Shown here one piece after another: positions 1-8,020 of a stretch of DNA of 64,000 nt. The position numbers and the translations under genes were made by a program. Each line of letters begins with the position of its first letter. Position 1 is the stretch's first letter. The DNA is from Serratia ureilytica (lineage in GTDB: Bacteria > Pseudomonadota > Gammaproteobacteria > Enterobacterales > Enterobacteriaceae): the NCBI RefSeq assembly GCF_013375155.1, contig NZ_JABXOF010000002.1, positions 434,001 through 498,000 of the forward strand. The letters run 5' to 3'. The notes beneath the pieces are model-generated. The model did not search any database. It was given only the letters and a program-made list of their open reading frames with translations, and had not been told where the DNA came from.

Positions 1-1
1 G

Positions 2-652
2 CTGATGCGCGTCGGCACGCTGATTAACACGCCGCTGAATACGGTGATCGCGCTGGACAAAAACATCACGTCGCCGGCGGATCTCAAGGGCAAAACGGTG
101 GGCTACTCGGTCAGCGGCATCGAACAAGCGACGCTGGCCACCATGGTCGAGCACGAGCACCTCAAGCCGCAGGACATCAAGCTCATCAACGTCAACTTCC
201 AGCTGACCAGCGCCCTGCTGGCGGGCCAGGTCGATGCGGTGATCGGCGGCTATCGCAATATCGAAGCGCTGGAGCTGAAGCTGCAGGGCAAAAAGCCGGT
301 GGTGTTCAACGTCGAAGATTACGGCGTGCCTGCCTACGACGAGCTGATCATCGTCGCCCACCGCGATGCGGTGAACGAGCCGAAAATTCGCAAGTTCCTC
401 GCCGCGCTGAAGCAAGGCAGCGACTACCTGCATGCGCACCCGCAGGACACCTGGCTGGCGTTCGCCAAGGCGCACCCGGAGCTGAATACCGAGCTGAACA
501 AACAGGCGTGGCAAGCCAGCCTGCCGCTGTTCGCACGCGATCCGGCCAAGTTGGATCGCGCACGCTACCAGGCTTACGAACAGTTCCTGTTCGACAACAA
601 GCTGATCAAGAAAATCACCCCGGTGGAACAGTACGCGGTGGAGCTGGACTGA
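2..652 (+). CDS. ABC transporter substrate-binding protein, NMT1/ThiY-like (5' end cut by window)
   Basis: C-terminal 216 residues of a periplasmic binding protein; the reading frame is open to the first bases of the window, so the true start and any signal peptide lie outside. The stretch SPADLKGKTVGYSVSGIEQA followed by LAGQVDAVIGGYRNIEALEL is typical of NMT1/THI5-type binding proteins, which deliver pyrimidine (thiamin precursor), sulfonate or nitrate-like ligands to an ABC permease. The permease and ATPase genes would have to be upstream of the window. It ends one base before the stop of the convergent gene at 653. The ligand cannot be decided from the sequence; a HMP/thiamin-precursor role is the first guess. 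Confidence 0.8.
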   Translation: MMRVGTLINTPLNTVIALDKNITSPADLKGKTVGYSVSGIEQATLATMVEHEHLKPQDIKLINVNFQLTSALLAGQVDAVIGGYRNIEALELKLQGKKPVVFNVEDYGVPAYDELIIVAHRDAVNEPKIRKFLAALKQGSDYLHAHPQDTWLAFAKAHPELNTELNKQAWQASLPLFARDPAKLDRARYQAYEQFLFDNKLIKKITPVEQYAVELD

Positions 653-1393
653 TCACACCGAGGCGGCCGGCGGCGCCACCGTCACCTCGCCCTGGCCGCT
701 GCGCTGCAAGGCCGCCTTCACCAGTCCGTTGGCCTTGCAGCGCTCGATAAACGCGTTCACGTAGGCGGCGCCCTGCGTTTTTTGCCTCGGCACCGCCATC
801 GCCTGGCGGATAGCGGTGAAATGCCCCTCCAGCACCCGGTAGCCGGGCTGGGCGGCGGCGGCGGCCAGCAGCGGCTGACGCACGCCGGCCGCCGCCTCCA
901 GCCCGCGTTCGAAAAACAGCGCGATCGCCTCGGCGGAAGTAGCCGCCCGCACCAGCTGCGCCTGCTGCAGCGTGCGCGACAAAAACAGATCGTACGCCGC
1001 CCCCTGGCCGACCGCGATGCGCACCTCCGGCCGATCGAGCTGCGCCGCCTCAAAGTAAGGCGCGTCGTTCGCCACCAGGTAAGTCCCCTCGATGATCACG
1101 TAGGGTTCGCTGAAAGCGATTTGCGCCGCACGCACCGGCTCGATAGCCATAAACGCCAGGTTCCAGGCGCCGCTGTCCAGGTCGGCGAACACCTTGCCCG
1201 CCGCGTCATAGGTGACCAGTTCGAGCGCCACGTCCAGTTCGCGAGCCAGCGCGGCGGCCAGCTCCACCGAAGCGCCTTGCGGTTTACCGCCGGGCCCGGC
1301 CTGCGCCAGCACCGGATTGCCGAGATTGATCGCCGCGCGCAACACGCCTTGCGGGGCCAGATCGTCGAGTACCGCGGCGGGAATCGTCTGCAT
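653..1393 (-). CDS. Amino-acid-type solute-binding protein (SBP_bac_3 fold) without signal peptide
   Basis: 246 residues. The order of motifs (VLRAAINLGN near the start, GASVELAAALARELDVALE, LDSGAWNLAFMAIEPVRA, IAFSEPYVIIEGTYLV) is that of family-3 extracellular binding proteins for polar amino acids. A longer frame exists upstream, but the start at 1393 is chosen because a perfect AGGAGG lies just before it. With that start the protein opens directly with mature-domain sequence and no hydrophobic leader can be seen, so it may be cytoplasmic or the export signal has been lost. No transporter partner genes are adjacent. It is convergent and almost touching with the binding protein on its left. 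Confidence 0.75.
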   Translation of the reverse strand: MQTIPAAVLDDLAPQGVLRAAINLGNPVLAQAGPGGKPQGASVELAAALARELDVALELVTYDAAGKVFADLDSGAWNLAFMAIEPVRAAQIAFSEPYVIIEGTYLVANDAPYFEAAQLDRPEVRIAVGQGAAYDLFLSRTLQQAQLVRAATSAEAIALFFERGLEAAAGVRQPLLAAAAAQPGYRVLEGHFTAIRQAMAVPRQKTQGAAYVNAFIERCKANGLVKAALQRSGQGEVTVAPPAASV

Positions 1394-1677
1394 ACTTCCT
1401 CCTGAATGACTGATGGACGCGCCGTCGTGGCGCTCATTAAGCGTAGAGCGAAACCTCCGACCAGCAAGATTTCGCCGCCGCGGCCGCCGCCACGTGATTA
1501 ACGTCACACTATTGTCATAAAAATGTACAATAGCCGCCGACCGTCGGCCGGAGCGGGACATCGCGCGTTGTTCCGCCGCCGACAATAGGCTATACCCTTC
1601 ACTTTTCGCGCCGCGGCACGGTCGGCGGCGCAGACCAGGGCAGCAACGTTTTTTTCCAATCAGACAAGGTTTGGCGG

Positions 1678-3981
1678 ATGGTTCTCGCAGTCGTTTCGTT
1701 TGTTCTTTTTTTGGCGTCGATCTTGATTTATCGCACCCGGGCCGCCGCCAACCGCTGGTGGTTCGCCATTCTGCTGACGCTGCTCGGCAGCTATCTGGTG
1801 CTGAACGTCATTCTGATCGCCAGCAACTACTTCACCGGCGACGGCATCACCGATGCGGTGATCTACACCGTCACCAGCAGCCTCAAAGGCGCGGGCATCA
1901 GCAAATACGTGCTGCCGTTCATCGGCCTGCTGGCGGCGCTGGGGCTTATCTTCGCGGTGCTGGCCCGCAGCCTGCTGCGCCGCAAGGCCAAAGGCAGCAG
2001 CGTGGCCTACAGCCTCGTCGCCGTGCTGCTGGCGCTGTTTTCGGTCGGCACCACCCCGGCGTTTCAGGACATCTCGCTGCTGGTCAAGAGCCAGATCGTC
2101 GGCGATACCGCCGATTTCACCACCTACTACAAGGCGCCGAAAAAGACCGTGCAGGGCAAACGGCCGAATCTGGTGTACATCTATGCCGAGAGCCTGGAGC
2201 GCACCTACTTCGATACCGAGCTGTTTCCCGGCCTGGCCGACGAGCTGAACGCCCTGCGCGCAGACAGCATCGATTTCAGCAACACCCAGCAATTGCCGGG
2301 CACCGGTTACACCATCGCCGGCATGGTCGCCTCACAGTGCGGCATTCCGCTGTTCGCGCCCTTCGACGGCAACGCCTCCAGCGCGGTCTCCACCTTCTAC
2401 CCGGAGAACGTCTGCCTGGGCGACGTGCTGAAGGCCGCCGGCTACAGCAACTCTTTCTATCAGGGCGCCGAGTTGGCGTTCGCCGGCAAAGACACCTTCC
2501 TGAAATCCCACGGCTTCGACCACGTTTACGGTTTCAAAGAGCTGCGCGAACAGGTCGCCGATCCGAGCTACAAAAACGACTGGGGCTGGTACGACGACAG
2601 CGTGCTGGACGTGGTGTACGGCAAGTTCGTCGAGCTGTCCAAACAGCGCCAGCCGTTCTCGCTGTTTACCCTGACCGTCGATACCCATCACCCGGACGGT
2701 TTTATCTCCGCCGGCTGCAGCAAGAAAAGCTACGCCTGGCAGAACAAGGAAAACCGCTCGCTGAGCGCGGTGGCCTGCAGCCAGCAACACATCGCCGCGC
2801 TGATCGACAAAATCAAACGCTCGCCCTATTTCAGCAACACCGTGATCGTGGTGTCCTCCGATCATCTGGCGATGAACAACACCGCCTACGACATCCTGAC
2901 CAAACAGAAGCGCCGCAACCTGTTCTTTATCATCGACGGCACCCGGCCGCAGGCGGAGCAGCGCAACGAGAAACGCAGCACGCTGGATAACGGCGCCACG
3001 GTGCTGGACGTGATGGGCGGTGACAACTATATCGGCCTCGGCCGCAGCAGCCTGTCGGCGCCGTCGCTGTCTACGGTGTTCCTGAATATCGAAGAGAAAA
3101 TCAACGGCTGGAAACCGGCGGTGATCAATCAGTGGGGCCTGCCGAACCGCATCAGCGACTACAGCGTGGACACGCGCCAGCGCAGCTTCAGCTTCTCCGG
3201 CGTCACCTACAAGGTGCCGTTCATCCTGCGGGTGGGCGACAACCGCATCGAACCGATGTTCAACGTCTACCTCTCCACCCCGCTGCGCAAGCAGCTGGCC
3301 GGGCTGGGGGCGGGGGAGAAATTCGTCTGGGTCGATAAATGCTACGAGATCGGCCGGGTCTGGGCGCCGCAGCTGGCGCTGAGCACCGACATCTGCGTGG
3401 CCTCCGGCACCCTGGCCTCGCCGCCGCAGATCGTGCAGGCCAGCGGCGAGCGCTTCCGCGGCAAGGTGAACTTTACCGGCCCGGCGGCGGACAGCGTCGC
3501 CGATTACCAAAACGCCGTCGCCCGCCTGCAGGTGGACGACGCGGCGATGAAGTACCGGGCGGACGCCATCGAGTTCATGCTGCCCGGCATGCCGGAACAG
3601 GTGAAAGCCATTACCGGCGTCTCCGCCGTCGAGGAGTGGGGCCGCTGGTCCGACGCCAACCTGGCGCCGGCGGTCGACATCGATTATGTCGATCCGCTGC
3701 CGAAAACCTTCGATCTGGTGCTGCGCGCCCGCGCCTACGGCAACAACGTCGGCGAACCGATTTCGGTGCGCGTCGGCGACGAAGAGCGCTTCGTGTCGCT
3801 CGGCGAGCAGGACAGCACCGTCACCCTGCGTTTCGACAACCCGCGCGGCGCGCAGAAGATCAGCATTACCCCGCCGGCACCGACCGAGCCGAAAGAGAGC
3901 GCCAGCGGCGGCTTCACGCCGAAGAAGCTGGGCATCGGCCTGGTATCGCTGAAGGTCGAAGCGGCCGCTCCCGCCTCCTGA
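1678..3981 (+). CDS. opgB: Phosphoglycerol transferase I (OpgB/MdoB)
   Basis: 767 residues, very close in length to E. coli OpgB (about 763). It transfers phosphoglycerol from phosphatidylglycerol to osmoregulated periplasmic glucans at the outer face of the inner membrane. Residues 1 to about 120 contain several membrane segments (FVLFLASILIYR, WWFAILLTLLGSYLVLN, VLPFIGLLAALGLIF). The large periplasmic part is an alkaline-phosphatase/sulfatase-like domain: NLVYIYAESLERTYFD from residue 164, GTGYTIAGM at 208 with the likely nucleophile Thr, DTHHPDGF, and SSDHLAMNN from 393 with metal-binding D and H. The ATG at 1678 has AAGG about 8 bases upstream. Single gene, 139 bases ahead of amn. Confidence 0.93.
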   Translation: MVLAVVSFVLFLASILIYRTRAAANRWWFAILLTLLGSYLVLNVILIASNYFTGDGITDAVIYTVTSSLKGAGISKYVLPFIGLLAALGLIFAVLARSLLRRKAKGSSVAYSLVAVLLALFSVGTTPAFQDISLLVKSQIVGDTADFTTYYKAPKKTVQGKRPNLVYIYAESLERTYFDTELFPGLADELNALRADSIDFSNTQQLPGTGYTIAGMVASQCGIPLFAPFDGNASSAVSTFYPENVCLGDVLKAAGYSNSFYQGAELAFAGKDTFLKSHGFDHVYGFKELREQVADPSYKNDWGWYDDSVLDVVYGKFVELSKQRQPFSLFTLTVDTHHPDGFISAGCSKKSYAWQNKENRSLSAVACSQQHIAALIDKIKRSPYFSNTVIVVSSDHLAMNNTAYDILTKQKRRNLFFIIDGTRPQAEQRNEKRSTLDNGATVLDVMGGDNYIGLGRSSLSAPSLSTVFLNIEEKINGWKPAVINQWGLPNRISDYSVDTRQRSFSFSGVTYKVPFILRVGDNRIEPMFNVYLSTPLRKQLAGLGAGEKFVWVDKCYEIGRVWAPQLALSTDICVASGTLASPPQIVQASGERFRGKVNFTGPAADSVADYQNAVARLQVDDAAMKYRADAIEFMLPGMPEQVKAITGVSAVEEWGRWSDANLAPAVDIDYVDPLPKTFDLVLRARAYGNNVGEPISVRVGDEERFVSLGEQDSTVTLRFDNPRGAQKISITPPAPTEPKESASGGFTPKKLGIGLVSLKVEAAAPAS

Positions 3982-4120
3982 TCCCCCCGCCTTCACGGGC
4001 GCGGTAATTTCTTTGCCGTGCCCGTCATTTCGACCAAGCTTTTACGCCCTGCTTCGGCTAACCTGTGACGGTGAAACGCCGCCAATCCCGCCCCAGAGCC
4101 GGGACATCGAAGGAGAAAGT

Positions 4121-5584
4121 ATGAGCTATGCCCCACCTCGCAGCGGCCTCAGCGCCGATCAGGCACTCGATCAACTGGAAGCCCTGTATGACGCCGCGGT
4201 AGACACGCTGCGGCAGGCGGTCAGTGACTTTATCAGCCACGGCACCCTGCCGGACCCGCAGGCGCGCGCCGCCGGGCTGTTCGTGTATCCCGAGCTGCGC
4301 GTCAGCTGGGACGGGCAGCAGTCCGGCCCGAACAAAACCCGCGCCTTCGGCCGCTTTACCCATCCCGGCAGCTACAGCACCACCGTGACCCGGCCGCAGC
4401 TGTTCCGCCACTATCTGGCCGAACAGCTGGCGATGCTGGAACACGACTACGCCGCCCATATCGAAGTGGCGCCGTCGCAGCAGGAGATCCCGTTCCCTTA
4501 TGTGATCGACGGCTCCAGCCTGGCGCTCGATCGCTCAATGAGCGCCGGTATCGCGCAGCATTTCCCCACCACCGAGCTGGCGCAGATCGGTGACGAGACC
4601 GCCGACGGCCTGTACCACACCACCGACAACCATTTCCCGCTGTCGCATTTCGATGCGCTGCGCGCGGATTTCTCGCTGGCGCGTCTGCGGCACTACACCG
4701 GCACCCCGGTGGAGCATTTCCAGCCGTTCGTGCTGTTCACCAACTACACCCGCTATGTGGACGAGTTCGTGCGCTGGGCCTGCGCGCAGATCGCCGATCC
4801 GGCCAGCCCGTACATCGCGCTCTCCAGCGCCGGCGGTACCTACATCACGCCGGAAACCAGCGCGCCCGAACAGGCGGTGTCCGATCTGGCGTGGAAAAAC
4901 CACCAGATGCCGGCCTATCACCTGATCTCGCGCACCGGCCAGGGCATCACGCTGATCAACATCGGCGTCGGCCCGTCCAACGCCAAAACCATCTGCGATC
5001 ACCTGGCGGTGCTGCGCCCGAGCGCCTGGCTGATGATCGGCCACTGCGGCGGCCTGCGCGAAAGCCAGAAGATCGGCGATTACGTGCTGGCCCACGCCTA
5101 TCTGCGCGACGATCACGTGCTGGATGCGGTGCTGCCGCCGGATATCCCGATCCCGAGCATCGCCGAGGTGCAGCGCGCCCTGTACGACGCCACCAAGATG
5201 GTCAGCGGCATGCCCGGTGAAGAGGTCAAACAGCGTTTGCGCACCGGCACGGTGGTCACCACCGACGATCGCAACTGGGAGCTGCGTTACTCCGCTTCGG
5301 CGCGGCGCTTTAACCTCAGCCGCGCGGTGGCGGTCGACATGGAGAGCGCCACCATCGCCGCTCAGGGTTACCGCTTCCGGGTGCCGTACGGCACGCTGCT
5401 GTGCGTCTCCGACAAACCGCTGCACGGTGAAATAAAACTGCCGGGCCAGGCCAACCGCTTCTATGAAGGGGCAATCTCCGAACACCTGCAGATCGGCATC
5501 TGCGCCATCGATCTGCTGCGCGCCGAGGGCGATCGCCTGCACTCACGCAAGCTGCGCACCTTCAACGAACCGCCGTTCCGATAA
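4121..5584 (+). CDS. amn: AMP nucleosidase
   Basis: 487 residues (E. coli Amn is 484). It cleaves AMP to adenine and ribose 5-phosphate in the cytoplasm, controlling the adenylate pool. The C-terminal half carries the nucleoside-phosphorylase-like fold: INIGVGPSNAKTICDHLAVL, WLMIGHCGGLRESQ, TTDDRNWE, and VDMESATIAAQGYR, where the ME pair contacts the ribose in this superfamily. The frame is open upstream to 4013, but the ATG at 4121 is preceded by AGGAG and gives the family's usual N-terminus. A strong terminator follows at 5594. In E. coli amn also lies near nac and tRNA-Asn genes, so the neighbourhood is conserved. Confidence 0.95.
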   Translation: MSYAPPRSGLSADQALDQLEALYDAAVDTLRQAVSDFISHGTLPDPQARAAGLFVYPELRVSWDGQQSGPNKTRAFGRFTHPGSYSTTVTRPQLFRHYLAEQLAMLEHDYAAHIEVAPSQQEIPFPYVIDGSSLALDRSMSAGIAQHFPTTELAQIGDETADGLYHTTDNHFPLSHFDALRADFSLARLRHYTGTPVEHFQPFVLFTNYTRYVDEFVRWACAQIADPASPYIALSSAGGTYITPETSAPEQAVSDLAWKNHQMPAYHLISRTGQGITLINIGVGPSNAKTICDHLAVLRPSAWLMIGHCGGLRESQKIGDYVLAHAYLRDDHVLDAVLPPDIPIPSIAEVQRALYDATKMVSGMPGEEVKQRLRTGTVVTTDDRNWELRYSASARRFNLSRAVAVDMESATIAAQGYRFRVPYGTLLCVSDKPLHGEIKLPGQANRFYEGAISEHLQIGICAIDLLRAEGDRLHSRKLRTFNEPPFR

Positions 5585-5593
5585 CGGTGCTCA

Positions 5594-5618
5594 GGCCCGC
5601 TGCGGCGGGCCGTTTTTT
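5594..5618 (+). terminator. Rho-independent terminator of amn
   Basis: Seven-pair GC stem (GGCCCGC / GCGGGCC) with a TGCG loop followed by six T. It lies ten bases after the amn stop and just before the stop of the convergent nac gene. Confidence 0.9.
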
Positions 5619-5620
5619 CC

Positions 5621-6544
5621 TCAACGCACCAGCGCCAGCGCGCGCTTCTCCTGGCTGCGGCCACCGGCGATCGACAGCAGCAGGTCTTTCACCAGCAGCG
5701 CCGGGGCGGACAGCGACTGTTGGCCCGACATGCACAGCGACAGCGGCACCGACATCGTCGGCGCATTGATGCGCGCCATCCAGGCCTTGGCCGGGCCGAT
5801 CATCGCGCGCGCCACCGACTCCGGCAATACGGTCGCCCCCAACCCGCCGGCGATCGCGGCGCTCAGCGCACCCGAGGATTCAATCTCCCCCACCACGTTG
5901 ACAGCCAGCTTGCGCAGCGCCATCGCCTCCTCCAGTTGGTTGCGCACCGCATCCCCCTCGCGCGGCAGGAACAGGTTCAGCCGCGCCACGTCCAGCAGCT
6001 CGACGCTGTTACCGGGATGCGGCACCGCGCGCGTCGCCACCAGATAGAGATCCTCCCGCATCAGCGCGACGGTGTGCAGACCGGCGGGCATTTTGGCGCC
6101 GTAGACCATCGCCATGTCCAGCGTCTGGTTGGCCACCTGTCCGGCCAGCGCCGCGCCGCTGTTTTCATGCAGGCTGAGCAAAATGCCCGGCTGCTGATCG
6201 CGCAGGGTTTGCAGCAGCGGCAGCGCCAGCTGCGCTGCGGTGCTCCCCGACGCCAACCCGAGAGACACCTGGCCGCTCATCGCCTGCCCGGCGCTGTTGA
6301 CCGCGCTCTGCGCCTGCTCGCACTGGCGCAAAATGGTTTGCGCGTGGGCATACAGAATGTTGCCGGCCTCGGTCGGCTGCACTCCGCGCTTGGTGCGGAT
6401 CAGCAGCTGTTGCTTCAGCTCCCCCTCCAGCGTCGCCAACTGCTGGCTGAGCGCCGGCTGGGCGATATGCAACACCTCCGCCGCCTGGGTCAGGCTGCCG
6501 ACATCGACGATTTTCACGAAGTACTTCAGACGTCTGAGATTCAT
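5621..6544 (-). CDS. nac: Nitrogen assimilation LysR-type regulator Nac
   Basis: 307 residues; the first 60 are nearly identical to E. coli and Klebsiella Nac (MNLRRLKYFVKIVDVGSLTQ, then AAEVLHIAQPALSQQLATLEGE). Nac couples NtrC and sigma-54 control to sigma-70 genes under nitrogen limitation, activating alternative nitrogen-source genes and repressing ammonium-assimilation genes. N-terminal winged HTH about residues 1-60, then a LysR effector-binding domain; Nac proteins of enterics act without a known inducer. The ATG has GGAGG four bases upstream. A candidate sigma-54 promoter lies at 6600-6615, matching how nac is known to be transcribed in Klebsiella. The effector domain is more diverged than the DNA-binding domain. 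Confidence 0.93.
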   Translation of the reverse strand: MNLRRLKYFVKIVDVGSLTQAAEVLHIAQPALSQQLATLEGELKQQLLIRTKRGVQPTEAGNILYAHAQTILRQCEQAQSAVNSAGQAMSGQVSLGLASGSTAAQLALPLLQTLRDQQPGILLSLHENSGAALAGQVANQTLDMAMVYGAKMPAGLHTVALMREDLYLVATRAVPHPGNSVELLDVARLNLFLPREGDAVRNQLEEAMALRKLAVNVVGEIESSGALSAAIAGGLGATVLPESVARAMIGPAKAWMARINAPTMSVPLSLCMSGQQSLSAPALLVKDLLLSIAGGRSQEKRALALVR

Positions 6545-6599
6545 AGTGCCTCCAGCGAGCCGCTAAATTGAGAATGCCGAAATCCGGTCATGCAACCGC

Positions 6600-6615
6600 A
6601 GCAAGATCCAGGCCA
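6600..6615 (-). promoter_or_regulatory. Sigma-54 promoter of nac
   Basis: On the minus strand the bases read TGGCCTGGATCTTGCT against the consensus TGGCAC-N5-TTGCW: the GG and GC dinucleotides are correctly spaced and only two consensus positions differ. Initiation near 6589 would give a leader of about 45 bases before nac. nac is a known sigma-54/NtrC target in enteric bacteria. Confidence 0.75.
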
Positions 6616-6690
6616 GAGTCGTCAAAAGGCCAAAAACGGCGGCAAATGGCCGTTTATCGGGCGAGGCGCGCCACAACGCAGGGCACGCGT

Positions 6691-6707
6691 TGCACCACCG
6701 GCAGGCA
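6691..6707 (-). promoter_or_regulatory. Possible NtrC-binding site upstream of nac
   Basis: TGCACC-N5-CAGGCA compared with the NtrC dyad TGCACC-N5-GGTGCA: one half is perfect, the other keeps GCA and one further inner mismatch set. It lies about 85 bases upstream of the sigma-54 promoter, a usual enhancer distance. The weak half-site makes this tentative. Confidence 0.35.
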
Positions 6708-6825
6708 ACGGCGCCGCCTCAGCGGGCAATCCGGCGGCGCTGCGCGTGAGGTAAGCGATAAAAGCGAGAAAAAGCAGCAGGTTGGGTAATCTTGCAGCAA
6801 ACGCGCGCGCCGGGCGTTTTCGCGC

Positions 6826-6854
6826 TTTACAAGCCGCAACCGCCCCGCTATTAT
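6826..6854 (+). promoter_or_regulatory. Sigma-70 promoter of tRNA-Asn (copy 1)
   Basis: TTTACA, a 17-base spacer and TATTAT, each one base off consensus, followed by a GC-rich discriminator (CGCCCC) typical of stable-RNA promoters under stringent control. The -10 box is 18 bases before the tRNA. Confidence 0.8.
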
Positions 6855-6872
6855 TCGCCCCGTTCAAACGAT

Positions 6873-6948
6873 TCCTCTGTAGTTCAGTCGGTAGAACGGC
6901 GGACTGTTAATCCGTATGTCACTGGTTCGAGTCCAGTCAGAGGAGCCA
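6873..6948 (+). tRNA. tRNA-Asn (GTT anticodon), copy 1
   Basis: 76 bases with encoded CCA end. The acceptor stem TCCTCTG/CAGAGGA closes the cloverleaf, the anticodon loop reads ACTGTTAATC with GTT, and the T-loop is GGTTCGAGTCC. It is identical base for base to the tRNA at 44766-44841. Confidence 0.98.
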
Positions 6949-6957
6949 AATTTAGAG

Positions 6958-6991
6958 AAGCCCGCTCAGGGAAACCCGAGCGGGCTTTTTG
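6958..6991 (+). terminator. Terminator of tRNA-Asn copy 1
   Basis: Stem AAGCCCGCTC / GAGCGGGCTT, extended inward with one mismatch around a GGAAA loop and followed by T5. The copy after the second tRNA-Asn has paired base changes that keep the stem. Confidence 0.92.
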
Positions 6992-7005
6992 CCTTTCAGC
7001 CGCCG

Positions 7006-7446
7006 TCAAAAGCTGCGTTTCGCCACCAGATAGGCGCCCGCCACCAGCAACAAGGCGCCGAACAGCGCCGGCAGATTCTCACGCAGCGCCGCCGGGCCGG
7101 CGCGGTAGACGTCCACCAGCAGCCCCATGCACAGCTGGCTGGCGACCAGGATCGAGATGGTGGCCGCCGCGCCCAGTTTTTGGTAGCCCAGGATACCGGC
7201 AAACACGAACAGCGATCCCAGCAGCCCCGGCAGCAGCATCCACCACCTGGCGGCACCGGTCACTTCCGCCACCGCGCCGAGGCCGTTTTTGGCCAGCAGC
7301 AGCCCCACCAGCAGCAGCAAACCGACGCTGGAGTTGATCACCAGCGTGATAAGGATGGTCGAGACGCTTTCGGTAATGCGCACCATCAGCAGATTCTGCA
7401 CCACCAGCCCCATTCCCGCCGCGATCAGCAGCAATAGCATATTCAT
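7006..7446 (-). CDS. YdcZ-like (DMT/DUF606) inner membrane protein
   Basis: 146 residues with about four to five hydrophobic segments (LLLLIAAGMGLVVQ, TILITLVINSSVGLLLLVGLLL, WWMLLPGLLGSLFVFAG, ISILVASQLCMGLLVDVY, LFGALLLVAGAYLVA). Size and pattern fit the half-length members of the drug/metabolite transporter superfamily that pair as dimers, such as YdcZ. It starts 17 bases after mnaT and is surely cotranscribed with it; ydcZ and mnaT (yncA) are also neighbours in E. coli. Start at 7446 has GGGAGA upstream; the frame extends further but without hydrophobic or conserved sequence. Substrate unknown. Confidence 0.8.
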   Translation of the reverse strand: MNMLLLLIAAGMGLVVQNLLMVRITESVSTILITLVINSSVGLLLLVGLLLAKNGLGAVAEVTGAARWWMLLPGLLGSLFVFAGILGYQKLGAAATISILVASQLCMGLLVDVYRAGPAALRENLPALFGALLLVAGAYLVAKRSF

Positions 7447-7463
7447 CGCCCTGTCTCCCGGGA

Positions 7464-7982
7464 TCAGCGCGCGGGCGGCGTCGCCCGTTCGTCGAGCCTC
7501 AGTTGCAGGAACGTCAGATCCAGCCATTGGCCGAATTTGGCGCCCACCTGTTCCATGCGCCCCACGTCGCGGAATCCCAGCGCCAGATGCAGCTTAATCG
7601 AGGCCCGATTGCCGGATTCGATGCCGGCCACCATCACATGTTTGCCGATTTCCCGCGCCCGTACGATCAGCGCCAGCAGCAGCGCCTTGCCAATCCCTGC
7701 GCCGCGATGCGCCTGATGGACATACACCGAATGTTCCACGGTGTGGCGATAACCGTCCCAGGCGCGCCAGTCGCCGAACGACGCGTAGCCGATCGCCTCG
7801 TCCTCGGCGTTCACCGCCACCAGCACCGGGTAACCCGCCGCCTGCCGTTCGCCGATCCACGCCGCGCGGTTGGCCGCATCCACGGTTTGTTCATTCCAGA
7901 TGGCGGTGCTGTTCAACACCGCGTCGTTATAGATAGCGGCAATCGCCGCGCTATCGTTGAACGTCGCATTTCGTATAATCAT
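7464..7982 (-). CDS. mnaT: GNAT N-acetyltransferase, MnaT/MddA type (methionine sulfoximine/sulfone)
   Basis: 172 residues, aligned over its whole length with E. coli MnaT (YncA): IYNDAVLNSTAIWNEQTVD, GYASFGDWRAWDGYRHTVEH, VAGIESGNRASIKLH and the C-terminal GQWLDLTFLQLRLDER are shared. It acetylates the amino group of methionine sulfoximine and methionine sulfone, toxic glutamine synthetase inhibitors, using acetyl-CoA; the acetyl-CoA loop HRGAGIGKAL is intact. First gene of a two-gene operon with the YdcZ-like protein, transcribed divergently from the XRE-cupin regulator at 8021, which is the obvious candidate controller. A relation to phosphinothricin acetyltransferases is equally supported at family level. 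Confidence 0.88.
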   Translation of the reverse strand: MIIRNATFNDSAAIAAIYNDAVLNSTAIWNEQTVDAANRAAWIGERQAAGYPVLVAVNAEDEAIGYASFGDWRAWDGYRHTVEHSVYVHQAHRGAGIGKALLLALIVRAREIGKHVMVAGIESGNRASIKLHLALGFRDVGRMEQVGAKFGQWLDLTFLQLRLDERATPPAR

Positions 7983-7984
7983 GG

Positions 7985-8012
7985 TTTACCCCGGCCAATT
8001 GTCCACTATAAT
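7985..8012 (+). promoter_or_regulatory. Promoter of the XRE-cupin gene (leaderless candidate)
   Basis: TTTACC, a 16-base spacer and a perfect TATAAT ending only eight bases before the ATG at 8021. If used, the mRNA would begin at or next to the start codon. No ribosome site is visible between this box and the ATG. Confidence 0.6.
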
Positions 8013-8020
8013 ACTACGAT

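Larger units (their letters stand above)
6545..6825. other. nac upstream region
   Basis: Gene-free stretch between nac and the tRNA-Asn promoter. It holds the sigma-54 promoter and possible NtrC site listed separately, and a small hairpin (AAACGGC at 6634-6640 pairing with GCCGTTT at 6649-6655). Frames across it lack ribosome sites and family features. Confidence 0.6.

Noticed and set aside
2332..3996. 554-codon minus-strand frame opposite opgB
   Set aside because: Antisense shadow; composition is repetitive and the plus-strand gene is certain.
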